Assembly (NCBI RefSeq): GCF_029865925.1
Contig: NZ_JARXAI010000061.1
Location: 1-59,798, forward strand
Direction: 5' to 3'
Length of the DNA: 59,798 nucleotides
Origin: Sphingorhabdus sp.
GTDB taxonomy: Bacteria > Pseudomonadota > Alphaproteobacteria > Sphingomonadales > Sphingomonadaceae
The translations under genes were made by a program, and so were the position numbers. This document shows, in pieces, positions 44,314 to 53,609 of this stretch (positions are counted from its first letter, which is position 1; each line of letters starts with the position of its first letter). The notes below the pieces were generated by a model. That model saw only the letters and a list, made by a program, of their open reading frames with translations. It was not told the origin of the DNA and searched no databases.

Positions 44314-44841
44314 TTATTCCGCTTTTTCGTAATATTGCGGTGCCGCCTCATTCAAGATGACGAGAATTTTCTGGAGTGCCGCTTTTTCATCGGTCTTTTC
44401 CATGGCGGCGAGCTCGCGAGCCAAACGGCTTGATGCGGCTTCGAAAATTTGCCGCTCGGAATAGCTTTGCTCTGGCTGATCGTCAGGACGGAATAGATCG
44501 CGCGTTACTTCGGCAATAGATACCAAATCGCCAGAGTTTATCTTTGCTTCATATTCCTGCGCACGGCGGGACCACATGGTGCGCTTAACCTTGGGTTTGC
44601 CCGTCAATGTGTGCATAGCTTCCTTGAGCGTCTTATCGCTCGACAGTTTACGCATGCCAACGCCTTCGGCTTTGTTAAACGGCACGCGAAGCGTCATTTT
44701 TTCTTTTTCAAAACGCAGGACATAAAGCTGAAGCTGCATCCCTGCGATTTCGGAATCCTGAAGTTCGATTACGCGTCCGACCCCGTGCTTGGGATACACC
44801 ACATAATCGCCTACATCAAACATCGCCGCGTTGGACGTCAT
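44314..44841 (-). CDS. carD: CarD/CdnL family transcription regulator
   Basis: RNA polymerase-binding global regulator of 175 residues that stabilises open complexes, notably at rRNA promoters. N-terminal RNAP-interaction domain FDVGDYVVYPKHGVGRVIELQDSEI and C-terminal helices with TMWSRRAQEYEAKINSGDL and SYSERQIFEAASSRLARELAAME are intact. A terminator follows; the 209-base upstream spacer has an A/T-rich hairpin. Confidence 0.95.
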   Translation of the reverse strand: MTSNAAMFDVGDYVVYPKHGVGRVIELQDSEIAGMQLQLYVLRFEKEKMTLRVPFNKAEGVGMRKLSSDKTLKEAMHTLTGKPKVKRTMWSRRAQEYEAKINSGDLVSIAEVTRDLFRPDDQPEQSYSERQIFEAASSRLARELAAMEKTDEKAALQKILVILNEAAPQYYEKAE

Positions 44842-44879
44842 ATTACGACCTTTCTGAATATTCGGGAGAAGAGCTTTTT

Positions 44880-44898
44880 GGACAACAAAATGTTGTCC
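44880..44898. promoter_or_regulatory. Perfect hairpin in the carD leader
   Basis: GGACAACA, AAA loop, TGTTGTCC: an 8-bp perfect stem about 40 bases upstream of carD. It could be a protein-binding palindrome or an RNA structure; there is no direct evidence. Confidence 0.4.
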
Positions 44899-45050
44899 CT
44901 AAGACTTTCCTGTTCGCCCCTTGCGTCATGAACCTGTATCAACCCGGTTTAGGTACACAGTCATCGGCCTTTCTTGGCCTGTAGATGCGGAGTGTAACAG
45001 ATTCGCAACAAAAATTCAACGGCTGCTTTACTATGTGTCAGTAGCGCACA

Positions 45051-45569
45051 TTAAATTGCGCTCAGTTTCCTGACGCGGTCGCCCATATCGTCGTTTGCAT
45101 CCGCTCTGATAGGCGCGATGTCCACTGAGTTCATCCAGCTTAGATCCATATAACCAAGCACCCTTTCATCATGGCTGCGGATGGTAACTGGCAATATTGG
45201 CTGGCGGTCACGGTCGTCGACCAAAACGGGATTGGACAAAACGCCCGTACCCCATTTTTCGCCCCATTGGCGCAAAGCAATCATGGTGGGCAGCAGGTCC
45301 AGCCCCTTATCCGTTAGGCGATACTCAACCTTACGCCGGTCATCGGGGCAGGGGGTACGGTGCAATATACCGCTTTCCGTCAGGCGGGTGAGACGATTGG
45401 CCAATATATTGCGCGCGATACTGATTTCGGAGAGGAACTCCTCAAAATGGCGCACACCGTTAAAGGCCGCGCGCAGGATCATGAACGACCAACGTTCCCC
45501 CATCGCCTCCAGCGCAGTCGGAAGACCGCATTCTGCGAGCTGCTGTAACGGTTCGCGCAATTCAACCAT
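45051..45569 (-). CDS. HxlR family transcriptional regulator
   Basis: 172-residue winged-helix repressor. The HxlR domain spans about 10-110: CGLPTALEAMGERWSFMILRAAF, GVRHFEEFLSEISIARNILANRL, GILHRTPCPDDRRKVEYRLTDKG. The C-terminal 60 residues are an extension, not typical. The start at 45569 (MVELREPLQQL) follows GAGGATATGAC; the upstream open frame of about 99 codons spans the divergent gene's leader and is not coding. Divergent from the CC_3452-type gene. Ligand and targets unknown. Confidence 0.87.
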   Translation of the reverse strand: MVELREPLQQLAECGLPTALEAMGERWSFMILRAAFNGVRHFEEFLSEISIARNILANRLTRLTESGILHRTPCPDDRRKVEYRLTDKGLDLLPTMIALRQWGEKWGTGVLSNPVLVDDRDRQPILPVTIRSHDERVLGYMDLSWMNSVDIAPIRADANDDMGDRVRKLSAI

Positions 45570-45759
45570 GTCATATCCTCTTTGCCGCAGATTGGGACCG
45601 TCATCAGAAATAATCAACCGAATACGTATTTTAAGTTGCAAATAGAAACTTAAAATACTAAGTAGTGTTTCGCAACTGAATTTCAGAAGCGCAAATCGCA
45701 GGCGAAGGATCAAAAATTCCCGTCTGCCTTTTGGAATGTTAGCAAAGCTAAAGGAAAAC

Positions 45760-46107
45760 ATGATGACCCTCTCCCATTTCTCCGCTCGTTTGGGCGCCCT
45801 TGCTGCTGCCTCTGCCTTGAGCGCAGCGCTTGTTTTCGTCGCGCCGCAGGCACATGCCGCGACCAACGGTAGCTACTATAAAATTGAACTGGCCCAGCCT
45901 ACCGCTGCAAAGCCTGAATTACTGCGTAGCGTTTTTGTAACGTGCGAAGGCACCAACTGCCGTGCGCCGATGGCGTCGACCGCGCCCAAGAATATGTGCG
46001 TCAGCATTGCTCGCAAGTTCGGCGCGGTTGTAGCTTTCACAGCTGGTGAACGCGTGTTCACAGCCGATGAAGTTGCGGCATGCAACGGAGACAACGTAAA
46101 GAAATAA
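45760..46107 (+). CDS. CC_3452-family secreted protein
   Basis: 115 residues with a signal peptide (about 1-34, ending PQAHA) and a small Cys-rich secreted domain. The motif FVTCEGTNCRAPMAST, then PKNMCVSIARKFGAVVAFTAG and ADEVAACN, matches the CC_3452 family of uncharacterised alphaproteobacterial exported proteins with four conserved cysteines. The ATG at 45760 follows AAGGAAAAC. Divergent from the HxlR regulator; a good terminator follows. No known function. Confidence 0.72.
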   Translation: MMTLSHFSARLGALAAASALSAALVFVAPQAHAATNGSYYKIELAQPTAAKPELLRSVFVTCEGTNCRAPMASTAPKNMCVSIARKFGAVVAFTAGERVFTADEVAACNGDNVKK

Positions 46108-46190
46108 AGCGTTAACCGATCTTTTCGGCTCCACTCTCTCTGTTATCCCAAGGCGGCATGTTTTGTGCAGGTTCTGGGGCCGAACCAGAC

Positions 46191-46224
46191 TGCGCCGGAG
46201 GGAACACCCTTCCGGCGCATTTTT
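46191..46224 (+). terminator. Intrinsic terminator after the secreted protein gene
   Basis: TGCGCCGGA and TCCGGCGCA form a strong stem around an inner GGG/CCC pairing and AACA loop, followed by TTTTT. It ends the transcript of the CC_3452-type gene. Confidence 0.85.
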
Positions 46225-46377
46225 GTTAAGCCTCTGTTTCTCATTGGTCCAGCGGTGCCTGCCTTTGTCACATCCATTACCGCTTTTACCGGTTCTTTTT
46301 CTGGGCCTAACTGAGTACGAATGCGTGTGGATTAACTTTACGGTTGCATCGCAGCGTAAAAGACCCAACTTGGGCTG

Positions 46378-48471
46378 ATGATGCGGCAATATGAACTGGT
46401 TGAACGGGTGCGGGCTTATACGCCTGACGTCGATGAAGATCGGCTGAACCGGGCGTATGTCTTCACGGTTCAGATGCATGGGGCGCAAAAACGTGCGTCG
46501 GGTGATCCCTATTTCAGCCATCCCGTAGAGGTCGCTGGCCTGATGACTGACCTCAAAATGGATGAGGACACGATAATCACGGCGTTGCTGCATGACACGG
46601 TGGAAGATACGCTGACCTCGATCGAAGACATCGAAAGCCGCTTTGGCCCTGAAGTGGCGCGCTTGGTTGATGGCGTCACTAAGCTGTCGAGAATTGAAGC
46701 CCAGACCGAGGACGAGCGTGCAGCAGAAAATCTGCGCAAGTTTTTGCTCGCGATTTCCGATGATATCCGCGTGCTTTTGGTCAAGCTTGCTGACCGCCTG
46801 CATAATATGCGGACGCTGCACTTCATCAAAAGCCCCGAAAAGCGCAGTCGTATCGCCAAAGAAACCATGGATATCTATGCGCCGCTGGCCGAGCGGATTG
46901 GCATGTATGAATATATGCGCGAGATGCAGTTGCTCGCGTTTGAACAGTTGGAGCCCGAGGCGTATCAGACGATCACAGGGCGCCTAAAGCAAATTCGCGA
47001 TAAGGCCGATGTCGAAATTGACCAGATCAACCAGACCATCGCTTGGGAAATGGAGCAAGCTGGGCTGAAAATCAAAATTTCGGGGCGTGAGAAACATCCC
47101 TATTCCATCTGGAAAAAGATGCAGGAACGCCATGTCGCGTTTGAACAACTGACCGATATCAACGCATTTCGGGTAATAACAGAAACGACCGAAGATTGTT
47201 ACCGTGCTTTGGGTGTGCTTCATCGCCGGTGGCAAATGGTGCCCGGGCGTTTCAAAGACTTCATCTCTACACCCAAGCGCAATGGCTATAAATCGGTTCA
47301 TACCACCATCATGTTCGCCAAAAACATGCGCGTTGAGGTGCAGATCAGAAGCGCTGAGATGCACCGCGCCTCCGAGCATGGCTTTGCCGCGCATTGGGCA
47401 TATAAACAGGTGGATAAGCCCGATGGGCAAGCGGGGTGGTTGCGCGACCTGATTGAGATTCTGGATACCAGTCAAGACGCAGAGGATATGCTCGAAAACA
47501 CGCGTATGGCGATGTATCAGGACCGCATTTTTGCGTTCACACCCAAAGGCGCTCTACATCAGCTGCCGAAGGGATCAACCGTCGTTGATTTCGCTTATGC
47601 TGTGCACACTGACCTAGGCGACAAGGCCGTTGGCGGGAAAGTGAACGGCCGGCATGTTCCGTTGCGTACGCAATTGCACAATGGCGACATGGTCGAAATA
47701 CTAAAATCAAAGGCGCAAGAACCACAACAAGCCTGGATGAATTTTGTGACCACGGGCAAGGCGCGCGCCGCCATCCGCCGCCATGTCCGGCATCGCGAAC
47801 GGCACGAGTTGGTCGCGATTGGCCGCAAATTATATGAAGAAGTGGCCGCGCGCATGCCAGGCAAAATTGGTAAAAAGGCGCTGACGGCGGCAGTCACCCG
47901 GTTGAAGTTGGAGGACGAGGATGAGTTGATGCGTCGCATTGGCTTAGGCAAAATCAACGACCGCGCGTTGATGGAGGCACTGGTGCCCGGGTTTGACGTA
48001 AATGGCATTGCCTTAGATTTTCCGGGGCAGGAGCATGCGATTTCGATCCGTGGACTGACCCCTGGAGTGGGTTATCATCTGGGCGAATGCTGCCACCCTA
48101 TCCCGGGCGATCGGATTGTTGGATTACGTTTGCTGGACCAGCCAGTTGAGGTCCACACGATCGAATGCGAACGGCTGGCAAGCGGAATGGATGCCGACTG
48201 GGTCGATTTAAGTTGGGGGCAGGGTAGCGATGGCGCGTCCGCCCGACTCCGTGTTATTATCCACAACAGGCCCGGTACATTGGGCGAAATTGCAGGGATA
48301 TTTGGTTATCACAAGGCCAATATCATCAACTTGCGGATGATCGCGCGGGATGAGGAATTCCATACGTTCGAGGTAGATCTTGAGGTGCATGATCTCCAGC
48401 ACCTGATGCGTATAATTTCCGCGTTGCGCGCTTCCGAGGCAGTGGCGACAGCGGACCGTGTTTATGACTAA
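46378..48471 (+). CDS. rsh: Bifunctional (p)ppGpp synthetase/hydrolase
   Basis: 697-residue RelA/SpoT homologue, the sole Rsh of many alphaproteobacteria, which sets the (p)ppGpp alarmone level. Hydrolase HD domain is intact (YFSHPVEVAG, ALLHDTVEDT), so both activities are likely. Synthetase domain has INAFRVITETTED and FKDFISTPKRNGYKSVHTT. TGS domain about 390-450 (IFAFTPKGALHQLPKGSTVVDF) and a C-terminal ACT domain (LRVIIHNRPGTLGEIAGIFG) follow. Two ATG codons open the frame. No strong ribosome binding site is visible. recX is convergent with two bases between stops. Confidence 0.96.
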   Translation: MMRQYELVERVRAYTPDVDEDRLNRAYVFTVQMHGAQKRASGDPYFSHPVEVAGLMTDLKMDEDTIITALLHDTVEDTLTSIEDIESRFGPEVARLVDGVTKLSRIEAQTEDERAAENLRKFLLAISDDIRVLLVKLADRLHNMRTLHFIKSPEKRSRIAKETMDIYAPLAERIGMYEYMREMQLLAFEQLEPEAYQTITGRLKQIRDKADVEIDQINQTIAWEMEQAGLKIKISGREKHPYSIWKKMQERHVAFEQLTDINAFRVITETTEDCYRALGVLHRRWQMVPGRFKDFISTPKRNGYKSVHTTIMFAKNMRVEVQIRSAEMHRASEHGFAAHWAYKQVDKPDGQAGWLRDLIEILDTSQDAEDMLENTRMAMYQDRIFAFTPKGALHQLPKGSTVVDFAYAVHTDLGDKAVGGKVNGRHVPLRTQLHNGDMVEILKSKAQEPQQAWMNFVTTGKARAAIRRHVRHRERHELVAIGRKLYEEVAARMPGKIGKKALTAAVTRLKLEDEDELMRRIGLGKINDRALMEALVPGFDVNGIALDFPGQEHAISIRGLTPGVGYHLGECCHPIPGDRIVGLRLLDQPVEVHTIECERLASGMDADWVDLSWGQGSDGASARLRVIIHNRPGTLGEIAGIFGYHKANIINLRMIARDEEFHTFEVDLEVHDLQHLMRIISALRASEAVATADRVYD

Positions 48472-48473
48472 GC

Positions 48474-49007
48474 TTAATCTTCCCTGATGTCATCGCCGGG
48501 TTCTGCGTAGACAAACCGTTTCGCCAAATCGAAACCATGTCCAGCGCGCAAGAAGGCGTTTAGCTGCTTTTGCCGCTTTTCAGGCGGTGCCGCGTCTTGC
48601 GCAAAAGGCCCAAGCCGCTTGCGCCGCGCAAAGTTTTCGGCAGCGCTGAAAATGCTTTCTTCCATATGCGCTTTGGCCGCAATGGCATCTGCGTTGCCGA
48701 TGCCGCTGGCACGCAAATCCTCGTTAAGGCGTCGTTCGCCAAAGCCCCTGCGGACGAAGGACCGACTGCGCGCCTCCGCAAATTGGGCGTCGTTTATATA
48801 ACCAAGTGCAGCGAATTGTTCGGTCAAAGCTGCGATATCCGCTGGGCGTTCATCATCCCACCCCCGCTCGCGGGTCTTACGCGCCAGATAGCCGGATAAT
48901 TTCGCCTGCGTGGTCGCATATTTTCCAACATAAAACAGCGCCAACTGGCGCATCCGTTCCTCATTTAACGGTGGAGCGGGCTTTTTTGCAGGGCGCGGAC
49001 GGTTCAC
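48474..49007 (-). CDS. recX: RecX family regulatory protein
   Basis: 177 residues; inhibitor/modulator of RecA filaments. Three-helix RecX repeats are visible: LFYVGKYATTQAKLSGYLARK, ADIAALTEQFAALGYINDAQFAEA and SRSFVRRGFGERRLNEDLRASG. The start is GTG at 49007 (VNRPRP), with no strong ribosome binding site. recA is not in the window. Convergent with rsh. Confidence 0.85.
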   Translation of the reverse strand: MNRPRPAKKPAPPLNEERMRQLALFYVGKYATTQAKLSGYLARKTRERGWDDERPADIAALTEQFAALGYINDAQFAEARSRSFVRRGFGERRLNEDLRASGIGNADAIAAKAHMEESIFSAAENFARRKRLGPFAQDAAPPEKRQKQLNAFLRAGHGFDLAKRFVYAEPGDDIRED

Positions 49008-49117
49008 GCCCTATTCTTGCCACAGTCGGGTCGAAATTTGAACTGCTATCCTTAGCTATTAAGACACGCTAATAGAGACATCTCGGGTGGTCACCCGAAC
49101 ATGCTATGGGAAAATTT

Positions 49118-50845
49118 ATGAGCGAACTCGCACCCACGCCAACGCAGGACAGCTTGCCGCGCCGGTTTTCCGACTTTGCCACCTTGGGTGCGGCGCTTGA
49201 TTACGCCGCTTTAGGTAAGCGCGGGCTGAACTTCCACGACATGCGTGGTCAGCTATCGCAGCCTTATGCCTACAGCGAAATGCGTGAAGACGCCCTCAAA
49301 ATGGCCTATCGCCTTATCAGCCATGGCATTCGCAAGGATGACCGTGTCGCCTTGGTTGCCGAAACCGGCCCAAATTTCGCTGCGCTGTTCTTTGGCTGCG
49401 TTTATGCTGGCGCATGGCCAGTGCCGCTTCCGCTGCCGACTTCCTTTGGCGGCAAGGAAAGCTATGTCGACCAATTGTCGGTGCAGTTGAAAAGCTGCGA
49501 TCCCAAGATCCTCTTCTTCCCTGCGGAACTTGCCGACATGGCAAATGACGCAGCGCGCGCTTGCGATGTGGAGGGCATTGATTGGGAAAGTTTCGGCGAC
49601 TTGATTGCCCTGAAAAGCGCATTGCCCGAGGCGAACACCGACGAAGTTTGCTACTTGCAATATTCCAGCGGGTCGACCCGGTTCCCGCACGGCGTTGCGG
49701 TGACGCACAAGGCGTTGTTGAATAATTTGTCGGCACACTCGCACGGTATGGAAGTGACCGATAATGATCGCTGCGTGTCGTGGCTGCCATGGTATCATGA
49801 CATGGGTCTCGTCGGTTGTTTCCTATCACCGGTGGCAAATCAGGTTTCGACCGATTATATGAAGACTGAGGATTTTGCGCGGCGTCCACTGGCCTGGCTT
49901 GACGTGATTAGCGCGGCCGACGGGACGGTCATCAGCTACTCGCCGACATTCGGCTACGACATTTGTGCGCGGCGGATTTCAAGCCAGAGCAATGTGAGCG
50001 ACCGCTTTGACCTGTCAAAATGGAGGCTTGCGGGCAATGGCGCGGATATGATCCGCCCAGACGTAATGCAGGCATTTGTAGATGCCTTCGGCGATGCCGG
50101 CTTCAAGGCGTCATCGTTCTTGCCCAGCTATGGCCTTGCCGAAACGACGCTGGCGGTATCGATTATGCCGCCGGGCGAAGGTATTCAGGTTGAGCTGGTC
50201 GAAGAGACCGAACTGACTGGCCATCCGGGCTCGCCTGACCGCCCGATCCGGTACCGCGCAATCGTCAATTGTGGACGTGCCGTGAAAGACATGACCATCG
50301 AAATCCGCGACGAGAACCACAAGCCACTTGCCGATAAGACCATTGGCAAAGTGTGGTGCACTGGTCCGTCGTTGATGAAAGAATATTTTCGCGACAAGGA
50401 ATCGACCGATGCGTGTTTGGTCGATGGCTGGCTGGATACCGGCGACATGGGATATTTGTCGAACGGCTATATTTACATCGTTGGCCGCGCCAAGGATATG
50501 ATCATCATCAACGGCAAAAACCATTGGCCGCAGGACATTGAATGGGCGGTGGAGCAATTGCCGGGCTTCAAGGCTGGCGACATTGCGGCCTTCTCGGTCA
50601 CAACACCTGGCGGTGAAGAAACGCCAGCGGTGTTGGTGCAGTGCCGCACCACCGACGAAGTCGAGCGCGCAAAGCTGCGCGAACAGATCCGTGACAAGGT
50701 GCGATCTGTCACGGGTATGAACTGCGTTGTGGAACTGGTGCCGCCACGCACCTTGCCCCGCACAAGCTCAGGCAAGATGAGCCGTGCCAAGGCGCGCAAC
50801 CAGTATCTTTCGGGTGAGATACAACCTTATGCAATCGCGGCCTGA
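49118..50845 (+). CDS. Fatty acyl-AMP ligase (FAAL)
   Basis: 575-residue ANL-family enzyme that activates fatty acids as acyl-AMP for transfer to an acyl carrier protein or lipid route, not CoA. The core motif YLQYSSGSTRFPHGVAVTH contains FAAL-type substitutions, and the N-terminal PYAYSEMREDALKMAYRL is typical of sphingomonad members. SWLPWYHDMGLVG and SLGLAETTLAVS-like segments (SYGLAETTLAV) are clear. C-terminal LPRTSSGKMSRAKARN has the catalytic Lys. The start at 49118 is favoured by GGGA six bases upstream; 49106 is also possible. The next DNA is a broken EAL domain. Confidence 0.88.
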   Translation: MSELAPTPTQDSLPRRFSDFATLGAALDYAALGKRGLNFHDMRGQLSQPYAYSEMREDALKMAYRLISHGIRKDDRVALVAETGPNFAALFFGCVYAGAWPVPLPLPTSFGGKESYVDQLSVQLKSCDPKILFFPAELADMANDAARACDVEGIDWESFGDLIALKSALPEANTDEVCYLQYSSGSTRFPHGVAVTHKALLNNLSAHSHGMEVTDNDRCVSWLPWYHDMGLVGCFLSPVANQVSTDYMKTEDFARRPLAWLDVISAADGTVISYSPTFGYDICARRISSQSNVSDRFDLSKWRLAGNGADMIRPDVMQAFVDAFGDAGFKASSFLPSYGLAETTLAVSIMPPGEGIQVELVEETELTGHPGSPDRPIRYRAIVNCGRAVKDMTIEIRDENHKPLADKTIGKVWCTGPSLMKEYFRDKESTDACLVDGWLDTGDMGYLSNGYIYIVGRAKDMIIINGKNHWPQDIEWAVEQLPGFKAGDIAAFSVTTPGGEETPAVLVQCRTTDEVERAKLREQIRDKVRSVTGMNCVVELVPPRTLPRTSSGKMSRAKARNQYLSGEIQPYAIAA

Positions 50846-50855
50846 TTTATTCAGG

Positions 50856-51023
50856 GTGGAAACCGAAGCTGAACTTGCCATGGCCCAGCAATTGGGCTGC
50901 AAGAACATCCAGGGCTATTATTTTGGGCGGCCAATAGGTTTTGCTGACAGCCTTGGGCTATTCCCAATCCCGCGGCCCGCCGTCGTGAGACCACTTTATA
51001 ATATTTCGCGCACTTTGTCCTGA
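50856..51023 (+). pseudogene. Remnant of an EAL (c-di-GMP phosphodiesterase) domain
   Basis: The frame encodes VETEAELAMAQQLGCKNIQG then YYFGRPI, matching the end of EAL domains (GVETxxQ and QGYYFGRP). Everything upstream of it (the EAL catalytic core) is missing, and the frame runs to a stop at 51023 through an unremarkable tail. The fragment begins 11 bases after the FAAL stop. Either a deletion removed the start of a diguanylate phosphodiesterase gene or the gene was pushed aside. Its last bases overlap arsC on the other strand. Confidence 0.8.
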
Positions 51024-51343
51024 GGTCGGCAGAGGCGAACACCTTTATCGGTTCTTACAAAGGGGCGCTCGACCAAAATGGGATGCTCTACCATCGCGTC
51101 GAGAATATGGTCTGCCGACGCGCCATCAATAATACCCAGTTCCTCCGCGGGTGAACCGCGCGTCCGAAGTGCTTCACGCGGCGTTAGTCCCGCGTCTTCG
51201 CACAACTTGACCAGCGTTGCGCGGTCAAATGACTGTTTGCGGTATTCAATGACGTTAACTGTGACGCCGTCTGTTTCCTGAAGGATGGCAAGCGTCTTAC
51301 GCGATGTTCCGCAATCGGGATTGTGCCAGATTGTTGCATGCAT
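50996..51343 (-). CDS. arsC: Arsenate reductase, glutaredoxin-type
   Basis: 115-residue glutathione/glutaredoxin-type ArsC that reduces arsenate to arsenite. Catalytic Cys11 is in NPDCGTSRKTL; the RP motif is in LVERPFVRTDKGVRLCRP with conserved arginines. No ars operon partners (arsB, arsR) are adjacent, so it may serve another redox role (YffB/Spx-like members are close); substrate inferred. Its 3' end overlaps the EAL remnant. Confidence 0.88.
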   Translation of the reverse strand: MHATIWHNPDCGTSRKTLAILQETDGVTVNVIEYRKQSFDRATLVKLCEDAGLTPREALRTRGSPAEELGIIDGASADHILDAMVEHPILVERPFVRTDKGVRLCRPQDKVREIL

Positions 51344-51432
51344 TTTTCGAGTTCTTCCTAAGAGGCCGCAATCGTTACCGCATCTACGTTTGCCTGTAGC
51401 AAAAACAAACCAAAATACGTAAATTTTTAGTT

Positions 51433-51451
51433 GTAAATGATAACGATTCTC
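51433..51451. promoter_or_regulatory. Fur box upstream of the TonB receptor
   Basis: The bases GTAAATGATAACGATTCTC match 14 of 19 positions of the E. coli Fur consensus (GATAATGATAATCATTATC). It is 53 bases upstream of the siderophore receptor start, so iron-dependent repression is expected. Confidence 0.75.
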
Positions 51452-51503
51452 AATAGGTGCCAGTAATCAATTTTGCGAACTATTATCAATAAAAAGGTTT
51501 TTT

Positions 51504-53609
51504 ATGTTCCGGCTGTCTTCGTCGCTTATCGCTGTGTTGTCAGCATCCTTATGTGCGCAACCAGTCTTTGCCGAAGAAGCTGCTTATGATGTCGATGCAA
51601 CCGATGATAGCCGAACAATCATCGTTACCGGCATGGGTGATGGCTATCTTGCATCAAACTCGGTCACGGCAACGAAGACTGATACGCCGCTGATCGACAT
51701 TCCCCAGACAATCAATGTCGTCACGCGTGAACAATTGGATGATCAGGCGCACCATTCTTTGGCCGACATATTGCGTTATGTCCCCGGTACCACCGTCGGC
51801 CAGGGTGAGGGCAATCGCGACCAGATTACCTTGCGTGGTCAAAACACCACCGCAGATTTCTTCCTCGATGGCGTACGTGACGATGTGCAATATTATCGCG
51901 GCCTATATAATATTGAGCGCGTCGAGATACTCAAAGGGCCCTATGCGTTGATCTTTGGTCGCGGCGGCGGCGGCGGTATCATCAACCGTGTTCAGAAATC
52001 TCCGGTGATCGATGATTTCATTTATGCCGGGCCAGCCAGCATCAACAGTTTTGGGGCATATGATGCGTCAGTAGATTTGAACACGCCTTTAAGTGGGGCC
52101 GCAGCAGTGCGGATCAATGCGGTCTACGAAAGTCTCGACAGCCACCGCGATTATTTTGGCGGAGAACGCTATGCATGGAATCCCTATATCGCTTTTAACC
52201 TCAACGATGCTTGGAAGCTCGGGTTCTCCTTTGAATATGTGAATGACGACCGCACAACAGACCGAGGCATCCCGTCCATCGCGACTGCGGCAGGTCAGCC
52301 GAACCGCCCCATTTCTGGCTATCGTGACCAGTTTTTTGGAACGCCCGGCGTTAACCGTACCCGATTTGAGGCGCAAATTGCGAAGCTTCGGCTTGATGGC
52401 CAATTGGCGGCTAACCTTACCTTCAGCGGTACGATGTTGTATGGCGACTATGACAAGACTTATATGAACGTCTATGCAAATGGTGCTGCCAGTGCCCAGA
52501 ATGGCACCGTCGCCTTGGCCGCGTACAGCGACCCGACACAACGGGAAAATTTCATCGCGCAGGCTAATCTTGTCTGGGATGTTGAAACCGGTCCATTGGC
52601 ACATAAAATCCTCATCGGCGCCGAATATGGTGACCAGCAATCCGCGAACCGCCGTTTCAATGGGGTACTTTCCAGCAGCACGCTGAACCTTGCCAATCCG
52701 GTATTCCCGACCGTTGCTTTCAACATGCTGACTCGTGACACTGTGTCAGATGTCACCTTCTCCTCAGTCTATGTTCAGGACCAGATCAGCCTTGGCGACC
52801 ATATCGATTTTGTCGCTGGCCTTCGCTATGATAGTTTCGACATCAACGGTTCGGATTTGCTTCCCGCAATCGACCGGCCCTTTGCGCGAAAGGATGAAAA
52901 GGTAAGCCCACGGCTTGGTGTCATCTTTAAGCCACAGGAAAATATCTCGCTTTACAGCAGCTTCAGCCAGTCTTTCCTGCCACGTTCAGGCGACCAGTTT
53001 TTGGCGCTGACGGTTTCGCAGGAAAACCTCGCGCCGGAGAAATTCACGAACTATGAAGTGGGCGCAAAATGGGATGCGCAGCCGAATTTGAACCTTACGC
53101 TTGCGGTCTTTCAGCTGGAACGCAGCAACGCCACTACGCCTGACCCACTCAATCCGTTGGCGAGCATCAATATCGGCAAAACCCGGACGCAAGGCGTTGA
53201 ACTGGCAGCGACGGGTAAGATTACGTCCCATTGGCAAGTACATGGCGGCTACAGCTATCAAGATGCGCAATTGGTGGGCAATGACAGCGTGCGTTTGGGG
53301 CAAGTACCCAAACAACAGGCGAGCCTATGGAACCGCTATGACCTCCATTCCAACTTTGCGGTCGGTCTTGGGATCATCCATCAATCGAGCCAGTTTGCCG
53401 CCATAAGGACGACCGCGAACACGACTAAGCTACCTGCATTCACGCGGATTGATGCCGCATTATTTTATGACGTAAGCGACACGGTGCAGTTGCAGATGAA
53501 CATCGAAAACCTGTTTGACGCCAATTATTATTCGGACGCGCACAACAATAACAATATCTCAACGGGCGCGCCGATCAACGGCCGCTTGACAATTCGCGCG
53601 CAGTTTTAA
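51504..53609 (+). CDS. TonB-dependent siderophore receptor
   Basis: 701-residue outer-membrane receptor for a ferric siderophore. N-terminal signal peptide to about residue 24 (SAS... AQPVFA), then a plug domain (about 45-150: DIPQTINVVTREQLDD, SLADILRYVPGTT, DQITLRGQNTTADFFLDGVRDD) and a 22-strand barrel ending in Phe (RLTIRAQF). The plug resembles FhuA/catecholate receptor groups. The barrel has the YEVGAKWD and LFDANYYSDA blocks. A Fur box is upstream. Its stop overlaps the gamma carbonic anhydrase stop by four bases (convergent). Confidence 0.93.
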   Translation: MFRLSSSLIAVLSASLCAQPVFAEEAAYDVDATDDSRTIIVTGMGDGYLASNSVTATKTDTPLIDIPQTINVVTREQLDDQAHHSLADILRYVPGTTVGQGEGNRDQITLRGQNTTADFFLDGVRDDVQYYRGLYNIERVEILKGPYALIFGRGGGGGIINRVQKSPVIDDFIYAGPASINSFGAYDASVDLNTPLSGAAAVRINAVYESLDSHRDYFGGERYAWNPYIAFNLNDAWKLGFSFEYVNDDRTTDRGIPSIATAAGQPNRPISGYRDQFFGTPGVNRTRFEAQIAKLRLDGQLAANLTFSGTMLYGDYDKTYMNVYANGAASAQNGTVALAAYSDPTQRENFIAQANLVWDVETGPLAHKILIGAEYGDQQSANRRFNGVLSSSTLNLANPVFPTVAFNMLTRDTVSDVTFSSVYVQDQISLGDHIDFVAGLRYDSFDINGSDLLPAIDRPFARKDEKVSPRLGVIFKPQENISLYSSFSQSFLPRSGDQFLALTVSQENLAPEKFTNYEVGAKWDAQPNLNLTLAVFQLERSNATTPDPLNPLASINIGKTRTQGVELAATGKITSHWQVHGGYSYQDAQLVGNDSVRLGQVPKQQASLWNRYDLHSNFAVGLGIIHQSSQFAAIRTTANTTKLPAFTRIDAALFYDVSDTVQLQMNIENLFDANYYSDAHNNNNISTGAPINGRLTIRAQF

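Noticed and set aside
45919-46821. Minus-strand open frame of 300 codons across the start of rsh and the secreted gene
   Set aside because: Antisense to two supported genes and across a terminator; no family similarity.
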